From assembly GCA_008360955.1 (NCBI GenBank), contig LUCM01004636.1, forward strand, positions 223,346-287,345: DNA of 64,000 bases, in the 5' to 3' direction. Position numbers and translations under genes: made by a program. Within the stretch, counting starts at the first letter, position 1. Each line of letters opens with the position of its first letter. Positions 49,134-62,130 of the stretch are shown piece after piece. The stretch is from Fasciolopsis buskii (lineage: Eukaryota > Platyhelminthes > Trematoda > Plagiorchiida > Fasciolidae). The notes under the pieces are model-generated. The model was not told the DNA's origin and searched no databases. It saw nothing but the letters and a program-made list of their open reading frames with translations.

Positions 49134-51899
49134 TCGATTTCCAAATCATCAGTCAACCTCCGTTGGTGATGCATTTGTCGTCCTATCAGAATAATTAGTT
49201 CCAGAATTGTTTCATTGCCACCGGTGCTAGGACAGCGGAATTATTTATCATTTGGTCAAAGTAACTGATATAAGCTGCTTGTCTCGCAAGCAAACCTCCG
49301 CACTGGTAGGTAAATAGAAATGGGCCTTGAATCCATGAGCCACTACCTCAGAGTGGACTAGATCAGATGACATGATGCTGAGTTCGTCCGAGATCAGACC
49401 CTATTAGGCTTGAAAGCCAGGAATAAACATCTGAAATCGTTAACGTAACCATTCGGTGGTCTCCGTCAAGGGTGACACTGGTCACAATCAGGTGAGATTT
49501 GCAAATTGTAATTTGTATAAAATTACAACCGTTTAGACTGGATTATTCCAAACTGATGAGATGTGAACTCGAGGCTATAGTTTGTTTGTTTTGGATCCCG
49601 GAGGATTTTGATGAACCGAACGGAAGAAGTTCAAGGTTATCCTTCAGATTTTGTAAGTAAATCCATTCCCTATCAAATGTGGGATTTGTCGAGATACAAC
49701 AAGTTGGGCTGTTTCAAAAAAAGGCGGAAGGTTTAGGTCAGTCCGAAGACGGAGCCAATTGGAGCAAAATTAATTGATCGGAGAAGATTATAATCCAAAA
49801 GGGTTGTTGTGATTTGAAAAAATCCTACTGTCTGGAATGTCTTCTAGTCCAGGTGACTTGCATTGATACACAGCCGATCGCAAGTAGTTGTCATAAAATT
49901 CATATCCGTCTTTATCTTACCGTGCATTATTAAGTGTGCGCTGACATGGCAGAATATTATGATGAGTGCTTCTCGGATACGCCTCTCTATGTGAATGTAC
50001 GGGTTCTAAGGTTGTTCCTATATGTTCAAAGCAGATATAACAAAAATAAACGCTCTTCCATAGACCACATATGGTGCCCAAAAGATTTTCCAATGAACAG
50101 CATGTTGGTTATCTTGCTAGCCATGGGTAACAGCATCCGTTTCCCCAGGAGATCCGAAGCCAATACTCTAGGTGACCCGGTTACTTTTGTGGTGGGTCCG
50201 TTTTCTTGATTCTGTCTCGCTGCAAGTTTCAAGTACATTGCCGACGGTTCCTTCAGTTCTATCGGTACGAAAGGCCATGCAGTATTCCGATTTTACAGGA
50301 TCCGTGTTTTTGCAAATAGCAAAAGACAGTTGTCCAAGTACGGAATGCTGACTGATGCAATCGCTAGTAGCTGGAGCTCACGGTAGCTTTCCGTGTATTT
50401 CATTTGATACAAACTGGATCCGGCTCTTGATGCTTCTGTTGTCAGACGTGTTAAAATAAGGACAAACAACTTGTCTCACGCTTTTCCATGTACAAAACGG
50501 TACTCGGCGAGTGGTGTCAGGTATTGCCTGGATAAAAGCCATTTTTGCGCTCTCTGATATGTGAGATGCAGTTACGCGTTGGTCAGGCGAGGCGGACGAT
50601 TATTTCATATCGTTTTGTAGAGCCGTGCTAGAATAATTTGTATGAGCACTAGACAATCCTACTGTCAAAGTTCGTGACACAGCTTGGTGTGTACAAAGCC
50701 AAAGACGAGAAATTCCCCATCCTATGGAAATCTATTTCTATACACATTTGTTAAGACTTTGGCGAGCAAAAGTAGAAACACTTCGCATTTATCGACCGTC
50801 TCGTTGGACGAATCGATGATCGTAAAAATAAGGTGTTCAAAATGAGCAGGAAATTTATTGGGACAGGAGACTAATTTATGCCGCAAAAACAAATTGGTCA
50901 AGTTTTTGTTGTTTCTAATCAAAAAAAGTACCACACGAAATTAAGAATCGGTCGAGGCATGTAATTATTACCTATAGAGAATTTCTTATAATAACAAACT
51001 GGAGCCCGAAATTAATTGCGGTGAACAGTTGGCAAGCACGCGAACGCGTAGTCAACACCGTTATTTACGTGATTTAGTCGTAGTGGTGAACGGCATACGA
51101 CAGAAGATCGGTATTTCACAAAAGGCTACTTTAAATTTGTCAGTTGGCAGGCAAACAAAAATGAAAGGACAACAACTGAGAAGAATAGAAGAAAACTATC
51201 GATAGACATGATTGGAAATTTCATTCTGTTTGGAAGTTAATGATGTTAGGTTTCGCATTCCGATTGATAATCGTCCTCCAGGTTCCGTTAGACAATTGCG
51301 AACGTGAATCATCCATCTGAAACGGATGCATAGGGTAATTAAATGAATACATTGGAGAATCTAACGTGGTTAAAGGTTGTTCGTTGATCTAAAAGAAATC
51401 GTGCAGAAAAATGCTCCAGAAAGAGTAAAATATGTTTACAAGGTCTCTGTGCAAACTATGAGTTAGATCATGGCGAACTATATTGTGGGAAGGGAACGTT
51501 CACTTGGAAAGTACGATACACTTGACAACAGTAGGTGGGATGAACAAATAAACGACTAGAATTTATTTCCTCGTCGACATGTTTTAAGCAAACGATCACA
51601 ATGATCGAACTTGATGAGTTTTCTTGGGAAAAGAATCAACCAAACACAATCGATGTCTGGAAATAACCAAACATTCCCAGGTTATACGACTTGCTTGAGA
51701 AATTCTCACCTTCAAACCATGGTGCGAGGCGTTAGTTTTACGATATGCTACCTGCATGAGCGCAGTGAAAGGGGCAAACCTCAGCCGCTAGACCTCACTA
51801 CACCAGGGAGGAGGGTGATCAAAACTTCGAATAGCATAGAACCAAATAAGTACCAAATAGGTGAGATGTGGCAATGAGCCGAGCGAAAGTGAGTTCCCG
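49134..51899. other. no recognisable gene
   Basis: Short ORFs only, no domain or RNA gene recognised. Confidence 0.45.
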
Positions 51900-51990
51900 T
51901 TTACCGCCGAAATGACCAGCGGATCAGGGATTCGAATTTCCGACCCCTTCGATGACAGATGCTTAATCATTTTGACCATAGTAGGTAAGT
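51900..51990 (-). repeat. tRNA-like head (tRNA pseudogene or SINE)
   Basis: On the minus strand a perfect box A (TGGTCAAAATG; plus 51968-51978) precedes a near-consensus box B (AATTCGAATCC; plus 51928-51938) by 29 nt. The body after box B does not match the S-family tail, so this looks like a different element or a decayed tRNA copy. No acceptor-stem pairing is evident, so a working tRNA is unlikely. Confidence 0.5.
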
Positions 51991-53309
51991 CTCGAATAGA
52001 TGGTGGATGGGTCAAAGAACAGATGCGTTTGCTTTTTTTCCACGAAATATATTATATGTGTGTGATCCATCACAGACTACCGCATTAACGGAGAGTAAAA
52101 GCGCTACTTTTCCGATATAAAGCTCTTTCTTCAACTGGCTTATGATCAACAAGCTTCGCAGATGCCTGCTGAATAGCCTTCGGAAATCCGAGGATCAGTA
52201 ACAGTTCCGTTAGTTAGGGAATTTGTTTGCAAAGCGCCAGATCTAAAACCTTCTCCAGTATGTGGTATTGATTTTCGGACAAGTAAATCTCGTAGAACGG
52301 GCTTATTTGACATTGGGTAAATCTCATGAAGTTAGGAATAATTGCTAGGCAAAACATGTTTCCGCAAAAAAATGTAACTTTGTTAATTTGCAGAAGTAAA
52401 AATTAAATTTCGTAAAACAGGTGGAAACACTCCACTAACAACATGCCCGTTCAACTAGAAATTGCTCGCCTGTCGATTTTGGTTTCTTAGCTTTTGAACA
52501 ACTGAATCTTTGTAGGTGGTAAAACATGGCCTGGAAATAGCGTCAGGAAAACGAACAATTTATCACCGAATACACGCGGCTTATTTTTTGACACGATGGA
52601 CTTTGTATAATGACAAACCAGCCTTTTAAAACGGTCCGTCAGGACCGCTTTTTCAAATATCGACCAAATCTTGTTTGAATTTCAATTTGATCAACTTTAT
52701 TGGACTAAAAAGAGTGAACTTAGGTCCAGGTGTGCCTAAATGCATTGCTGGAGACTTGATGAGAGATAAATTACCGGATTTTCAAGGTCATCTGCAGCTT
52801 TGAATTAAATCAAATCCATTGAGTAATAAATGAGCGCTATCCTGGCTTCTTGTAAAAAGAAGTATAAACTGAATGAAACGCGTCTGGAGTGGAGAATCCA
52901 GGTTGATTTCTTATCAAACTTGACAAACCTCGATACGCAAAAAGTGCATAATGACATACTAATATTGATAAAATTCAATGGGTCTCCTAGCCGTTATCAA
53001 TGGTGTCTGAAAGTTTCAACTCCTCTGCCTAACAACATCGACGCCATTCCACTGAGATTTGAGTCTGGTCAACCACGAATTTTGATCCCAATCACTAATA
53101 ACATGATAAAATGAAGCAGTAATCATACTGATCTTATTAAACGTGTTTGTTCGAATAATTATTCTATGTTGCATTTCATCACGTGGTTTCACTTGAAAAG
53201 CGCGCACAAAAGTGCGCAAATAAGAACACAGAACTGAGTAAGGGAAAGATTTCTGCTAGCATAAGAAAGATACCGTTCTTAAAGTGCTCACTCAACTACC
53301 TGCCCATTC
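51991..53309. other. no recognisable gene
   Basis: A 94-codon plus ORF (52830-53114) has protein-like composition but no family I recognise and no clear splice context. Nothing else is seen. Confidence 0.4.
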
Positions 53310-53466
53310 AACTCCCGCGTATCTATCTACTTATGTATGCTTTTATCCATTTATCCATGTGCCTGCCAAACAATCAACCTAACTGTCTATCCATCTGTGT
53401 TCCTATATGCTTACCTATTTATCTGCCTATCAATCTATCCCCTCGTGTCTATCTATCTATCTATCC

Positions 53467-53564
<98 letters not shown>

Positions 53565-53676
53565 GTCCAAATAACTATCTATATATTCATCTCTATCAAA
53601 ACTAGTCTATCTAACCTTAATATAATCTATCCAAATCATCTTATGCTATTTATCTCTCCAAATACTTATCTATCTG

Positions 53677-53741
<65 letters not shown>

Positions 53742-53742
53742 T

Positions 53743-53786
<44 letters not shown>

Positions 53787-53830
53787 GACAAATCCATCTG
53801 TCTATTGATTCCTATCTATCGCCTTTCGTT
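53310..53830. repeat. (CTAT)n tetranucleotide tract
   Basis: Two nearly pure CTAT arrays (about 53448-53565 and 53665-53786) are separated and flanked by visibly decayed CTAT-like units. Because the unit is 4 bp, three turns give a 12-bp frame that reads Leu-Ser-Ile-Tyr, producing two long artefactual ORFs of 140 and 197 codons. Confidence 0.95.
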
Positions 53831-55315
53831 AACACAGTCAGATTCATTCCAAATTACCTACCAGCAAATTGTCCATACATGTTTGGGAAATTATGGTAGA
53901 GACGAGGGACCGGCAGAAGAGGAATTGTAACTTCTCCCTTTCTTTTTCACAAGGCATACCAAAGTTTCGATCAGCTGACTGATGTCAATTTAAAGTTGGG
54001 ACCACGACATAGTGACTTACGCAAATCACTCTAAGCAAATTACGCGTGACTTGTCGTTGTCTCCATCACCCAACTAAATATCCGACAATATTAACTGTAA
54101 TTTTGTTTTGAATTGAAAATCAGTTAACGTCATTACAGCCCAATTGCAATTCCAATCCCTTCATGTCTTTTTAAATGAAAACAAACAAATCGGACCATCC
54201 ATTATAACGGTTCGCAGGTTTACGGGACTCAAAAACCATCATACGGAATATGTTGCATCCGTGGGGCCGATGCTGTTTCTGAGTCATAATGATTAACCTC
54301 TTAGATCAAGAGCAAGAGCTACGAAGATGGGCGATTCCATAAAATGGGACACTTAATTTTCAAAGCTTCCATCATCAAGAAGGACACATAATTGTGTAAT
54401 CCGCAGCAATAAGCAAGGGAGGCTTGTCCCAACAATAAAAAACATTCATTTTCAGAAAGAATAGCCTTTTTTGGCACCTATAAAGGAATGGGCAGACATG
54501 ACACACATCAACTCAGTTCTGATTGATTTTTAATCGCCGATGTGCAGGCAGCATACAGCCAATGGGAAGAGCGGAACTCGGGTGTAAATACGGAAACTTA
54601 CGATTCCGAATAATGACAGATCCAATTAAAACAACTATTTTACAGTACTAATTTGTTGCTGCCATTTATATTCGAATACTGCAGTTCTCTAATGCCAGTA
54701 GCCGGAAAATCAACGGCAAACGAAGTGATCCTACCATGCAAATTTCCTCCCACAATTGTTTGCTTCCTGTGCTAACTGCACTTGTAAACATTCGCATGAT
54801 TGTTGTGAGAATTTTAATGAACCGTGGCACGACTAATCGCAGATTGTGAGAAAATTCATGTGCAAATCAATACGTCGTGTTTGCGTCCCTGATGGGAAAA
54901 ACTGCCTAAACTCAGCTTGACATGACAAGTATCAGTCGGCCAACAAATTTACCCAGTATTTCATCGGAAGCTTTTAGCAGGAAATTTCAGACCGAGGAAA
55001 TGAGGCTTTCCATGAACATCATTTTTCACTTGGACCCATATTTGAGGACATAGGAGGCCATGTAGATGACCTAAATCAGACTACGGCTCAGAGGATAGCT
55101 GGTGATTTGAACAAGTGATTCTAACAGGTAATATTTATTCCTTTCTTAAAGTTTTCATTCCTTTTTACTTCCCTGGAGGATGGCAACACCCGCCGTTTTC
55201 GTATCGCTGGACAAATCCACTGATTGGGCAAAGAAATCTATGAACAGTCACACCTTGTGCTTTTGAGTAGTCTACCAGATGGTCGTTTCTTTAAGCTAAC
55301 TATTTTTGATCTGAC
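53831..55315. other. no recognisable gene
   Basis: No ORF of note, RNA gene or repeat recognised. Confidence 0.45.
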
Positions 55316-55954
55316 CTACGCAGCGCGCTGCACCTCAGCGTCAATATAAAAACGTGGCAGACGCCTGTTGTTTGCGTATGCAACAATACTGGACCGCACA
55401 GGTGATAGGGAGGCCATATCACCCAGATCACGTGATAATAAGCGCAAAAGTGATGTCTGAGCATGTGACAAATACACCTTAGGGAGGCGCTTAGCGTAAA
55501 TCAGCTCAGTCACTTTAAACCAAAATACAGCTCTCCAATGAGCCTCAAGATTCTTTTGTTGGGTGCACACTAAAATTTCAGTTAAATCTTTAAGAGCGTG
55601 AATCCGTGATCAATCCGTTTGGGAAGCTCACGATGATTCGTCGGTGTTTTTCATCGGTTAGGGTAGCACCAAGTAAGCATACCCGACGGGTGGGAATAAC
55701 CGCAAAAAGGGTCGCATGATTCCATGGAACGTTTTGGCCTCCATCCGCATTCGAAAAACGACCGTGAAAACTCATAATTCCGGAAGCTCTATTCTTTTCT
55801 TGAATGTTAGCCTTACCCAACCGACAAAACTTTCAACGACCAACAGGGTGGTTTTTTGAACGGACTCACCATTCACGGGCACCCCACGCTCAAGCTTATT
55901 CAGTTTCCGTGGACCAACGTGAGATCTCGCGCGGAAACCAGTCGTATTCACCAC
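55316..55954 (-). pseudogene. cluster of coding-like minus-strand ORFs, unknown
   Basis: Three minus-strand ORFs follow one another (55772-55954, 55590-55820, 55316-55570) with balanced, protein-like composition and somewhat higher GC than the flanks. Overlapping or adjacent frames suggest either exons or one decayed reading frame. I recognise no domain. Chance ORFs cannot be excluded. Confidence 0.25.
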
Positions 55955-56167
55955 ATTATGAATGATTTATTTTTGCTTCCTAATTTTGAGTCATGTGCAC
56001 AAAATAGGTACAGAAAAATGTCCCTCGTCTGTGGTGTTCAGTTGGTCAGCGAATGGGAAGAATTCAGAACCCGGCAACCATCTTTCACCATCGGAAATCC
56101 CACGGCATTTGGTTACCATTACTTCTTTGAGGAACTTTTGGGCGTCGACTTTACAGACAAATCATGA
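55856..56167 (+). CDS. possible 3' exon, unknown protein
   Basis: A 103-codon plus ORF; its second half (after acceptor-like sites near 56015-56040) has strongly protein-like composition, with motifs such as SEWEEFRTRQPSF and a terminal GVDFTDKS before TGA. It overlaps the minus-strand ORFs at its left end, so at most one strand is coding there. No domain is recognised. A typical AATAAA signal is not visible just downstream. Confidence 0.25.
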   Translation: MNGLTIHGHPTLKLIQFPWTNVRSRAETSRIHHIMNDLFLLPNFESCAQNRYRKMSLVCGVQLVSEWEEFRTRQPSFTIGNPTAFGYHYFFEELLGVDFTDKS

Positions 56168-57279
56168 AGTGATATGTTTATTTATTGATTGATTGCAACT
56201 GTTTTCGACTAATGAAAAGTGAACCAAATGAGATACGTATTGTAACAGTAAAGAAATCAGACTAAATTGAAGCAAAATGAACAATAGGCATATCAGTGGA
56301 CAAATTAATTGCTATTAGTCACGTAAAATGACAAAATCAGAAGAGTTAATCAGTTTTCAAAAGCTGTCTAATAAATGAAACCGAAGTCGACCGACTACTT
56401 ATCAACAATGCCCTAAAAAACGGCAATAGATCGGCAAACAAGTTTTAATAGTCTGCCTGTCCCGACTAATCTAGGCCGTCAACCAGAAAAAGAGATAAAA
56501 AACGTTTACTTATTCAATCGGACGAGAAAGTTTTAGAACATGGCAGATCCAATGACGTTTATTCAACTTTAGGCAATGATCGCTAGAATTCTGTCCTCGC
56601 ACAACTATTACGTAATGCTACTTTGGCAGCTACACCTCTCTCGATTCACTCGATTTGATTCTAACGGTAACGAATAGGATAAAGTCGAGACGTTTTTTAG
56701 TTTCACTAACTGGGATTTCTGTTGGTTCTGAATTGGTGCACACGATATAGGTTCTATGATCCCCTTCAAGTATATTCGCCGTCTTTCATTTGCACCCCAG
56801 TTTACGGTTGAAGTGTTGCCAAATCCACAGGGGTTCCGTACACTGCCCGGGTGCAGTGGAATCGACCACTGTGAGGCCTGGAGCAAGTGACCCCCGAACA
56901 CAGGTCAAGCGTATTAACGAGTTGTACATTGCCGGCATATTTTGCAACATAGGCGCGCATGGAAATCGTCTGTGCCTTCATAAGCCTAGTCGAATGCCAT
57001 GACCGAGTCTGTCAGGAAAGTGTACATTTGAAACTCGCTCATTTTGGAGATTGGCTTTCGATCGCGAAATCCGACAATCACCATTTTATTATCAGCATGG
57101 AGTTGTGCTATATGCTCCTAGACACAGTCAGTCACTTACGGTCACATTTCCGACCATCTGGCAAGTGCCATGAGCGGGATGTATCACTCAGAGTTTGACT
57201 GCCTTGCTGAGCTAGAAAATGATTTGTCATAAAGCAGTAAGGCCTGACATATCACAACTGTTTATTAAAAGTTATTGTG
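56168..57279. other. no recognisable gene
   Basis: A 97-codon minus ORF (56608-56901) is within chance length. Nothing recognised. Confidence 0.4.
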
Positions 57280-59700
57280 CATTCTCGAGGAGAGAGGCAA
57301 TGTTTGATTCTGCCCAATATGGACTGAAAACCCTGAGACTGACTGGGTTTGTGAGAAAGTCCCGGAAAGTGTCTTTGGGCTTCAACTCCTGCAGTTCGTG
57401 CACAAGAGTGGGATGGTTCAACACTTTGCCCAAGCGACCAGATAGAGATTAGGACAAATATCTTCAACCCTTGACTTGGCGCTAACAAGAACACCGAATG
57501 ATATAGGGAAACTTGAGTTAAAAGATCCAATAGGTAGGAGTGACCACGCCGTAATGCTTATGCGACTGAGTCTGCGGGGACTGGTATTCCCCGATAAATT
57601 TGGCAGGAACGTCTCAGGAATGGATGAAAGTAGGCTGCTGGATCTGGTCCCCAATCTCAGTGGGAAGTAAAGAAAGACAGGAACTTCGTGGATCGTCAAT
57701 GGGAGGCAATTAAGAGCAACCCGTTAGCAATAACAGAGTTATTTCCCCCCCCACAGAATCAAGCGAAAGGGGCCACCACCATGATGGAGGAGTAGGATCA
57801 CGAGAGCCAGAAAGCGGAAACACAGGGCTTTCATAAGGTAAAAGGGCACATAGGGCTACCGAGATTACCTAAGGTACCTAGCAGAGAGAAAGAGAATGTC
57901 CCGCATCCAACGATAGTGCCGAACTGTCTACGAGGAGCGGATCGATGGGGCCGCTAAAAGAGACCCCAAAGCCCATTATAATTACGTGAAATCTGAGGTT
58001 GCTTTGCGAAAGACCGTAGGTGGAGTAAAAAGCCGCCAGGGGATTAGTTCGGCCGACATTCAGGAGAAAGCCGACAGTCTGTTGAAATTTTTCCAGGCAG
58101 TATACAGGCGGGGTCAAGGGACACAGGGCCGAACACTGGGTCCCGTCACCCTTTTGGTGGAGATGTCGGACGGAGCGATCACGCAGGAAGAAGTGTGGGA
58201 CAACCTAACAAAAATGGACGCGTCGAAATCAGCGGGTCGTGATGGGATCCACCCAGAGATAGTAAAACCGCTGGCGGAGGTCCTGGTGAAACCTTGCCCT
58301 CAGCTCTTTAACGCTTCGCTGGACGAAGGACGGCTCCCCGCGGACTGGTTGACGTCGAAAGTCATACCGGTGCACAAATGTGGGCCAGCAAAACTGCGGC
58401 AGCTATGGACCGGTGAGCCGGACATCCATTGTGCTGAAAACTCTTAAAAGGTTCATTCGCGACAGGATGGTCAATCGCCTAGAGGCCAACAAGTTAAGGA
58501 TGATAAAGCAACACGGATTTTGGCACAAACGTTCCTGTCTGATCAACCTCATAAGCTTCCTGGATGAAGTAACAGGTAGAATTGAGAGGGAGAAATGATG
58601 AAAGTCTGCTATCTGGACGTTCAGAAGTTCTTTGATTCCGTGAATCACGGGCTTCTGGACCAGAAAGTGAGGGCTTTCGGAGTTGATGCCAAGGTGAATA
58701 ACTGGATAGCACAAAGTCTGAAGGGCAAAGCTTTCAGGACGATGGTCAAGGGGTGTCCACCCCACAGAGGATTAATATAAAGCTGGGCGCTTCAGGGGTC
58801 GGTCTTAGGGCCACTGCTCTTCCCAATATATGCCAGCGACATAGCAAGTGGATTGGGAAATCCGTGTCTTGTTTGCTGATGACATCAAACCATTAGGGAT
58901 AGCAAACAGTGAGGTTATCCAGAGGGAGCTGGATAAAGTCTACCAGCGGTCGGTGAGCTGGGACCTTCCGTTGAACTTGGACAAATGTCAGCGGCTCATG
59001 TAAGGAGAGGCAAACAACCCGCGCCACATGGGTCCACCTGGGCATCCGGTCGCAATGGAACAGACTCAGCAAGCAAGAGGCATCGGGACAGTCGTCAATG
59101 TGGACTACAAATCTAGTCTGCAATGTCAAAAGTCAGCCGAAAATGCATAGTGTGCCCTACGCCAACTTGAGGGGACCGTAGGATCTCGGAATCCTAACGT
59201 TCTTCTGCCACTGTTCAAGGTATTTGTTAGACCGCGCTTGGAATACTGTGTCCAGGCATAGAGAACATATTTGATAAGAGATAGTTAAATGCCGGAACAG
59301 GTTCAGCGTGTTTTTTACACGGTGGTTTGGACATTGGAGGCACATGGGATATGAACAGAGGCTTAGGGCACTCGACTTGTACTCCCTGAAAAGACGTAGG
59401 AAAAGAGGTGACTTAATACAGGCCTTCAAGATCATTAAGGGTTTGGCCGAGATACGGAGTCACCGCAGAGCCCTCTTCCAGATAAGGGGAAACGAAAACT
59501 TGAGAGAACGGTGAAACGATTGTGCGAGAACATTTAACCACCGGGTGGAGGAGTAAATCGTTTGCCACACGATTGAGGAATGGCTGTAACAAGCTACCGG
59601 AGGACGTGGTCGAGGTTGGGTCAGTGCGCTAATTCAAAAGGGTGAATGGACAATGCATGGGTAGCTGATTCTGGAGACGACAGTGTATGAATTGTGAGGT
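57280..59700 (+). pseudogene. CR1-like non-LTR retrotransposon, 5'-truncated, frameshifted
   Basis: The longest mobile element in the window. With frame changes, the plus strand encodes the end of an AP-like endonuclease (LLQFVHKSG, STLDLALTRTPNDIG, then an intact SDHAVML with SDH at 57538-57546). A linker follows, then an RT: SAGRDGIHPEIV (about 58230), a PVSRTSIVLKTL block in a shifted frame (about 58405), QHGFWHKRSCLINLISFLDE, CYLDVQKFFDSVNHGLLDQK, QGSVLGPLLF (about 58793) and an intact FADDIK with FADD at 58872-58883. The C-terminal RLRALDLYSLKRRRKRGDLIQ block (about 59360) and a degraded end near 59640 complete it. A frameshift near 58410, a stop at 58596 and several stops after 58885 make it non-autonomous. 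The usual GDFN block is missing or degraded at the 5' end. Confidence 0.88.
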
Positions 59701-61282
59701 TGGGGAGATGGTCGAGAGGAAGGCATCTCAGAACTGTCTCCTACCTTGCCCGAACTGAAGTGGGTTTACCAGCCTTCTGTTGTCGAAGCGTCGTCTGTTC
59801 CAAGGAGCTCTCGGTGCAAGAACCTGGACGATCAGGCATCTCGCCGTATAATCCTATAATCTAACTGGTACTGGAACTGGATGCCTTCGAAAATGACGGA
59901 AACAGTCCATCTTTCCGACGTCATGAAATCTGCAGAGCCCATGAGCAAACCATCTAATAATTCTTGGACAGGTTGTTAGAATTATTCATCAGCTCACCAA
60001 CGTTAAAATCCATGATGTCAACGTACAAATAGTTTTTGGAAGCCTGGTATCTCTTAGGTCATTTAGTCGATAGGCATATTGAATTGGACCACGGATGAAG
60101 AGGACATCATTCAACCAGTTAGGAAAATCGGAAATCAAATGAAACCGAACCACATTTGCGAATACGAATAACTTATACAAAAACAACTGTGTGACCCCAT
60201 CACCAAATACCTGAAATGAACACAACGGCAACTGGCTGAACGGATTAAACAATTCATGTCACATTCCATTCCTTGGAGGTTAGAAGTCAGGTTGCCAAGG
60301 CTCAAGTGGTAAAACAAACGCCAGTGCCGAGGTCATGATTGTCAAAGAGAGCCAAGGTCGAGGTAAACCCATAAATTCCGGAGGACATCACTAATAACTC
60401 ACATGCACCGATGATGTTACCTCGATTGATGATGAAAAGTGTGCCATTCACCTGCCAAGTTTAGAAATAAGAACCTTACGGAAAAGGACAAACTGAGCTA
60501 CGAGCAAAACGGACTGTGAAAATCACTGAACACTGTACAGTTTTTTAATCGGGTATGCTAGCAATCATCAGACCTGATGGCTAGGTTTACTAGAGATTCG
60601 CATCAAGGACGAAACTCATTTTATTCTTGTCCTCCCTGTCGTGGAAATTTAGCACTTTTCTCACGACCGTATAATATGGGAACTTCGCAATGAAATCACA
60701 ATCTTCACACGGCTTGTAGTCCCATGTCTAATTATCATTTCCGGTCGGCCTAAGGAAACTATGACAGGAATCATATTTTGTTTATTACTGGGATACAAAT
60801 AGAGGACATGATGGGGACCCGCTATTGGAGCGAACAATACGATTATGAGATGAACTTGAACAATTTTTCTCTCAGATAACTGGATACGAAGTAGTTGAAC
60901 TTATTGTCATTCTTAAATACCTTGCATGGTCCGGGCAATATGGAACCTATTTTGTCTAGCTATCAAGAAGGAAGATGACACAAGCTGTATTTCTTATTTG
61001 TCATAGTTAGGTTTCAGGTAGTTTACTGTCGGATATAAACTGCAATTTGAGATCCCAAACAGGTCGACGATAGGCCGGACATTCAACCGGTTTCATGGGA
61101 AATAGACCGTGGAAGCAATAACGAATAATTTACACTAGACACCAGAAATTCGGCACTTAAAATCTTTGTATTCACTGGTGTTTCGCGGTAACATATCCGA
61201 GCGATCTAAGGCAACAGTTTATGACACTAGTCGAAGTGACGCGGATCAGAATCACACCACTCGCAGTCCATTTAGATCGGCA
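59701..61282. other. no recognisable gene; LINE 3' flank
   Basis: The first ~170 bases may be the 3' untranslated part of the LINE (it stays GC-richer than the flank). Beyond about 59870 nothing is recognised. Confidence 0.4.
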
Positions 61283-61430
61283 GTGATCATTTGCGTCTGG
61301 ACGTGTGAGTCACGGTCACAAATCCTGTCACCCCCGTCCAACTGTATCAGTTGGTATTCCTCTGATGGCCTTGGCCCCTTTCCTGAAATTGATATCCATT
61401 TCAATGATAAATAAAGCAAAATATAAAAGA
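61283..61430 (+). repeat. SINE, copy S5 (strongly diverged)
   Basis: The right half matches the S-family body and tail: CTGATGGCCTTGGCCCCTTTCC, then a short AT-rich stretch and AATAAAGCAAAATATAAAAG. The tRNA-like head is hardly recognisable. It is an older copy of the family at 63147. Confidence 0.55.
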
Positions 61431-61657
61431 AAAGGAAAAGTTCGAAAACACCGTATGGCGACCGCATGCCACACTCGATCTGCTTTTGTTGGGACGAATC
61501 AGAAACGTATGGGAACAACTAGCATGCTGATTAGCCTAACATATTGGGCATTTTAGCACCTGGCATCTTGGTGAGTGAACCACCTCCAAAAAACATTTGG
61601 GAGTTGAATCACAAACCGTTGAAAGCACTGAAAACAATTTGCGGATGAAAGCGTATC

Positions 61658-61658
<1 letters not shown>

Positions 61659-61685
<27 letters not shown>
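61659..61685. repeat. (CA)n microsatellite
   Basis: A CA run that directly abuts a SINE head fragment on its right. Confidence 0.95.
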
Positions 61686-61689
<4 letters not shown>

Positions 61690-61691
<2 letters not shown>

Positions 61692-61748
61692 GTTCGGATA
61701 TCGCGGTGACGGTGCAGAAGAATTATCTACTTGGTCACCGGTATCCGG
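61690..61748 (-). repeat. SINE head fragment, S6
   Basis: On the minus strand ACCGGTGACCAAGTAGATAA is close to the box A region of S4 (box A at plus 61728-61738). Box B and the body are absent; the sequence runs straight into the CA microsatellite. Confidence 0.45.
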
Positions 61749-62130
61749 ATTTCTTCTAGATGACGTAATGTAATCCTTTGAGAAAATCTTTGGAATTCGA
61801 ATAAAAAAGGGAAACAAAATCTTGTTAATCACTGTAGACCCTCAAAAGGTAGACGGCATTGATTGCAGGAAACGAATCCCAGGGTCTGTGTCAAAAATAA
61901 GTCATAGAAAGCGAGTGAGTCCAGGACGGGAGTTGAGTCAACTACGTATGTAATCAACTTCTGCTGTACCCGGCTGTCTCTCGTTAAAAGTCAATCGTTT
62001 CGTGGATATTTAGTTCTAGTTCTTCTCAGGGATGAATTAGCGATCTAGAACACTGCATTCCAATGACTAATATCAACCCGAACTCACGTAAGGAACAAAC
62101 CGCTATAACCAGGTTGTTGAGCAGAAAATT
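61749..62130. other. no feature seen
   Basis: No repeat or coding signal recognised in this stretch. Confidence 0.4.

Noticed and set aside
53183..53930. ORFs of 140 and 197 codons rich in Leu-Ser-Ile-Tyr repeats
   Set aside because: They are produced entirely by the CTAT microsatellite; a 4-bp unit stays open in several frames.
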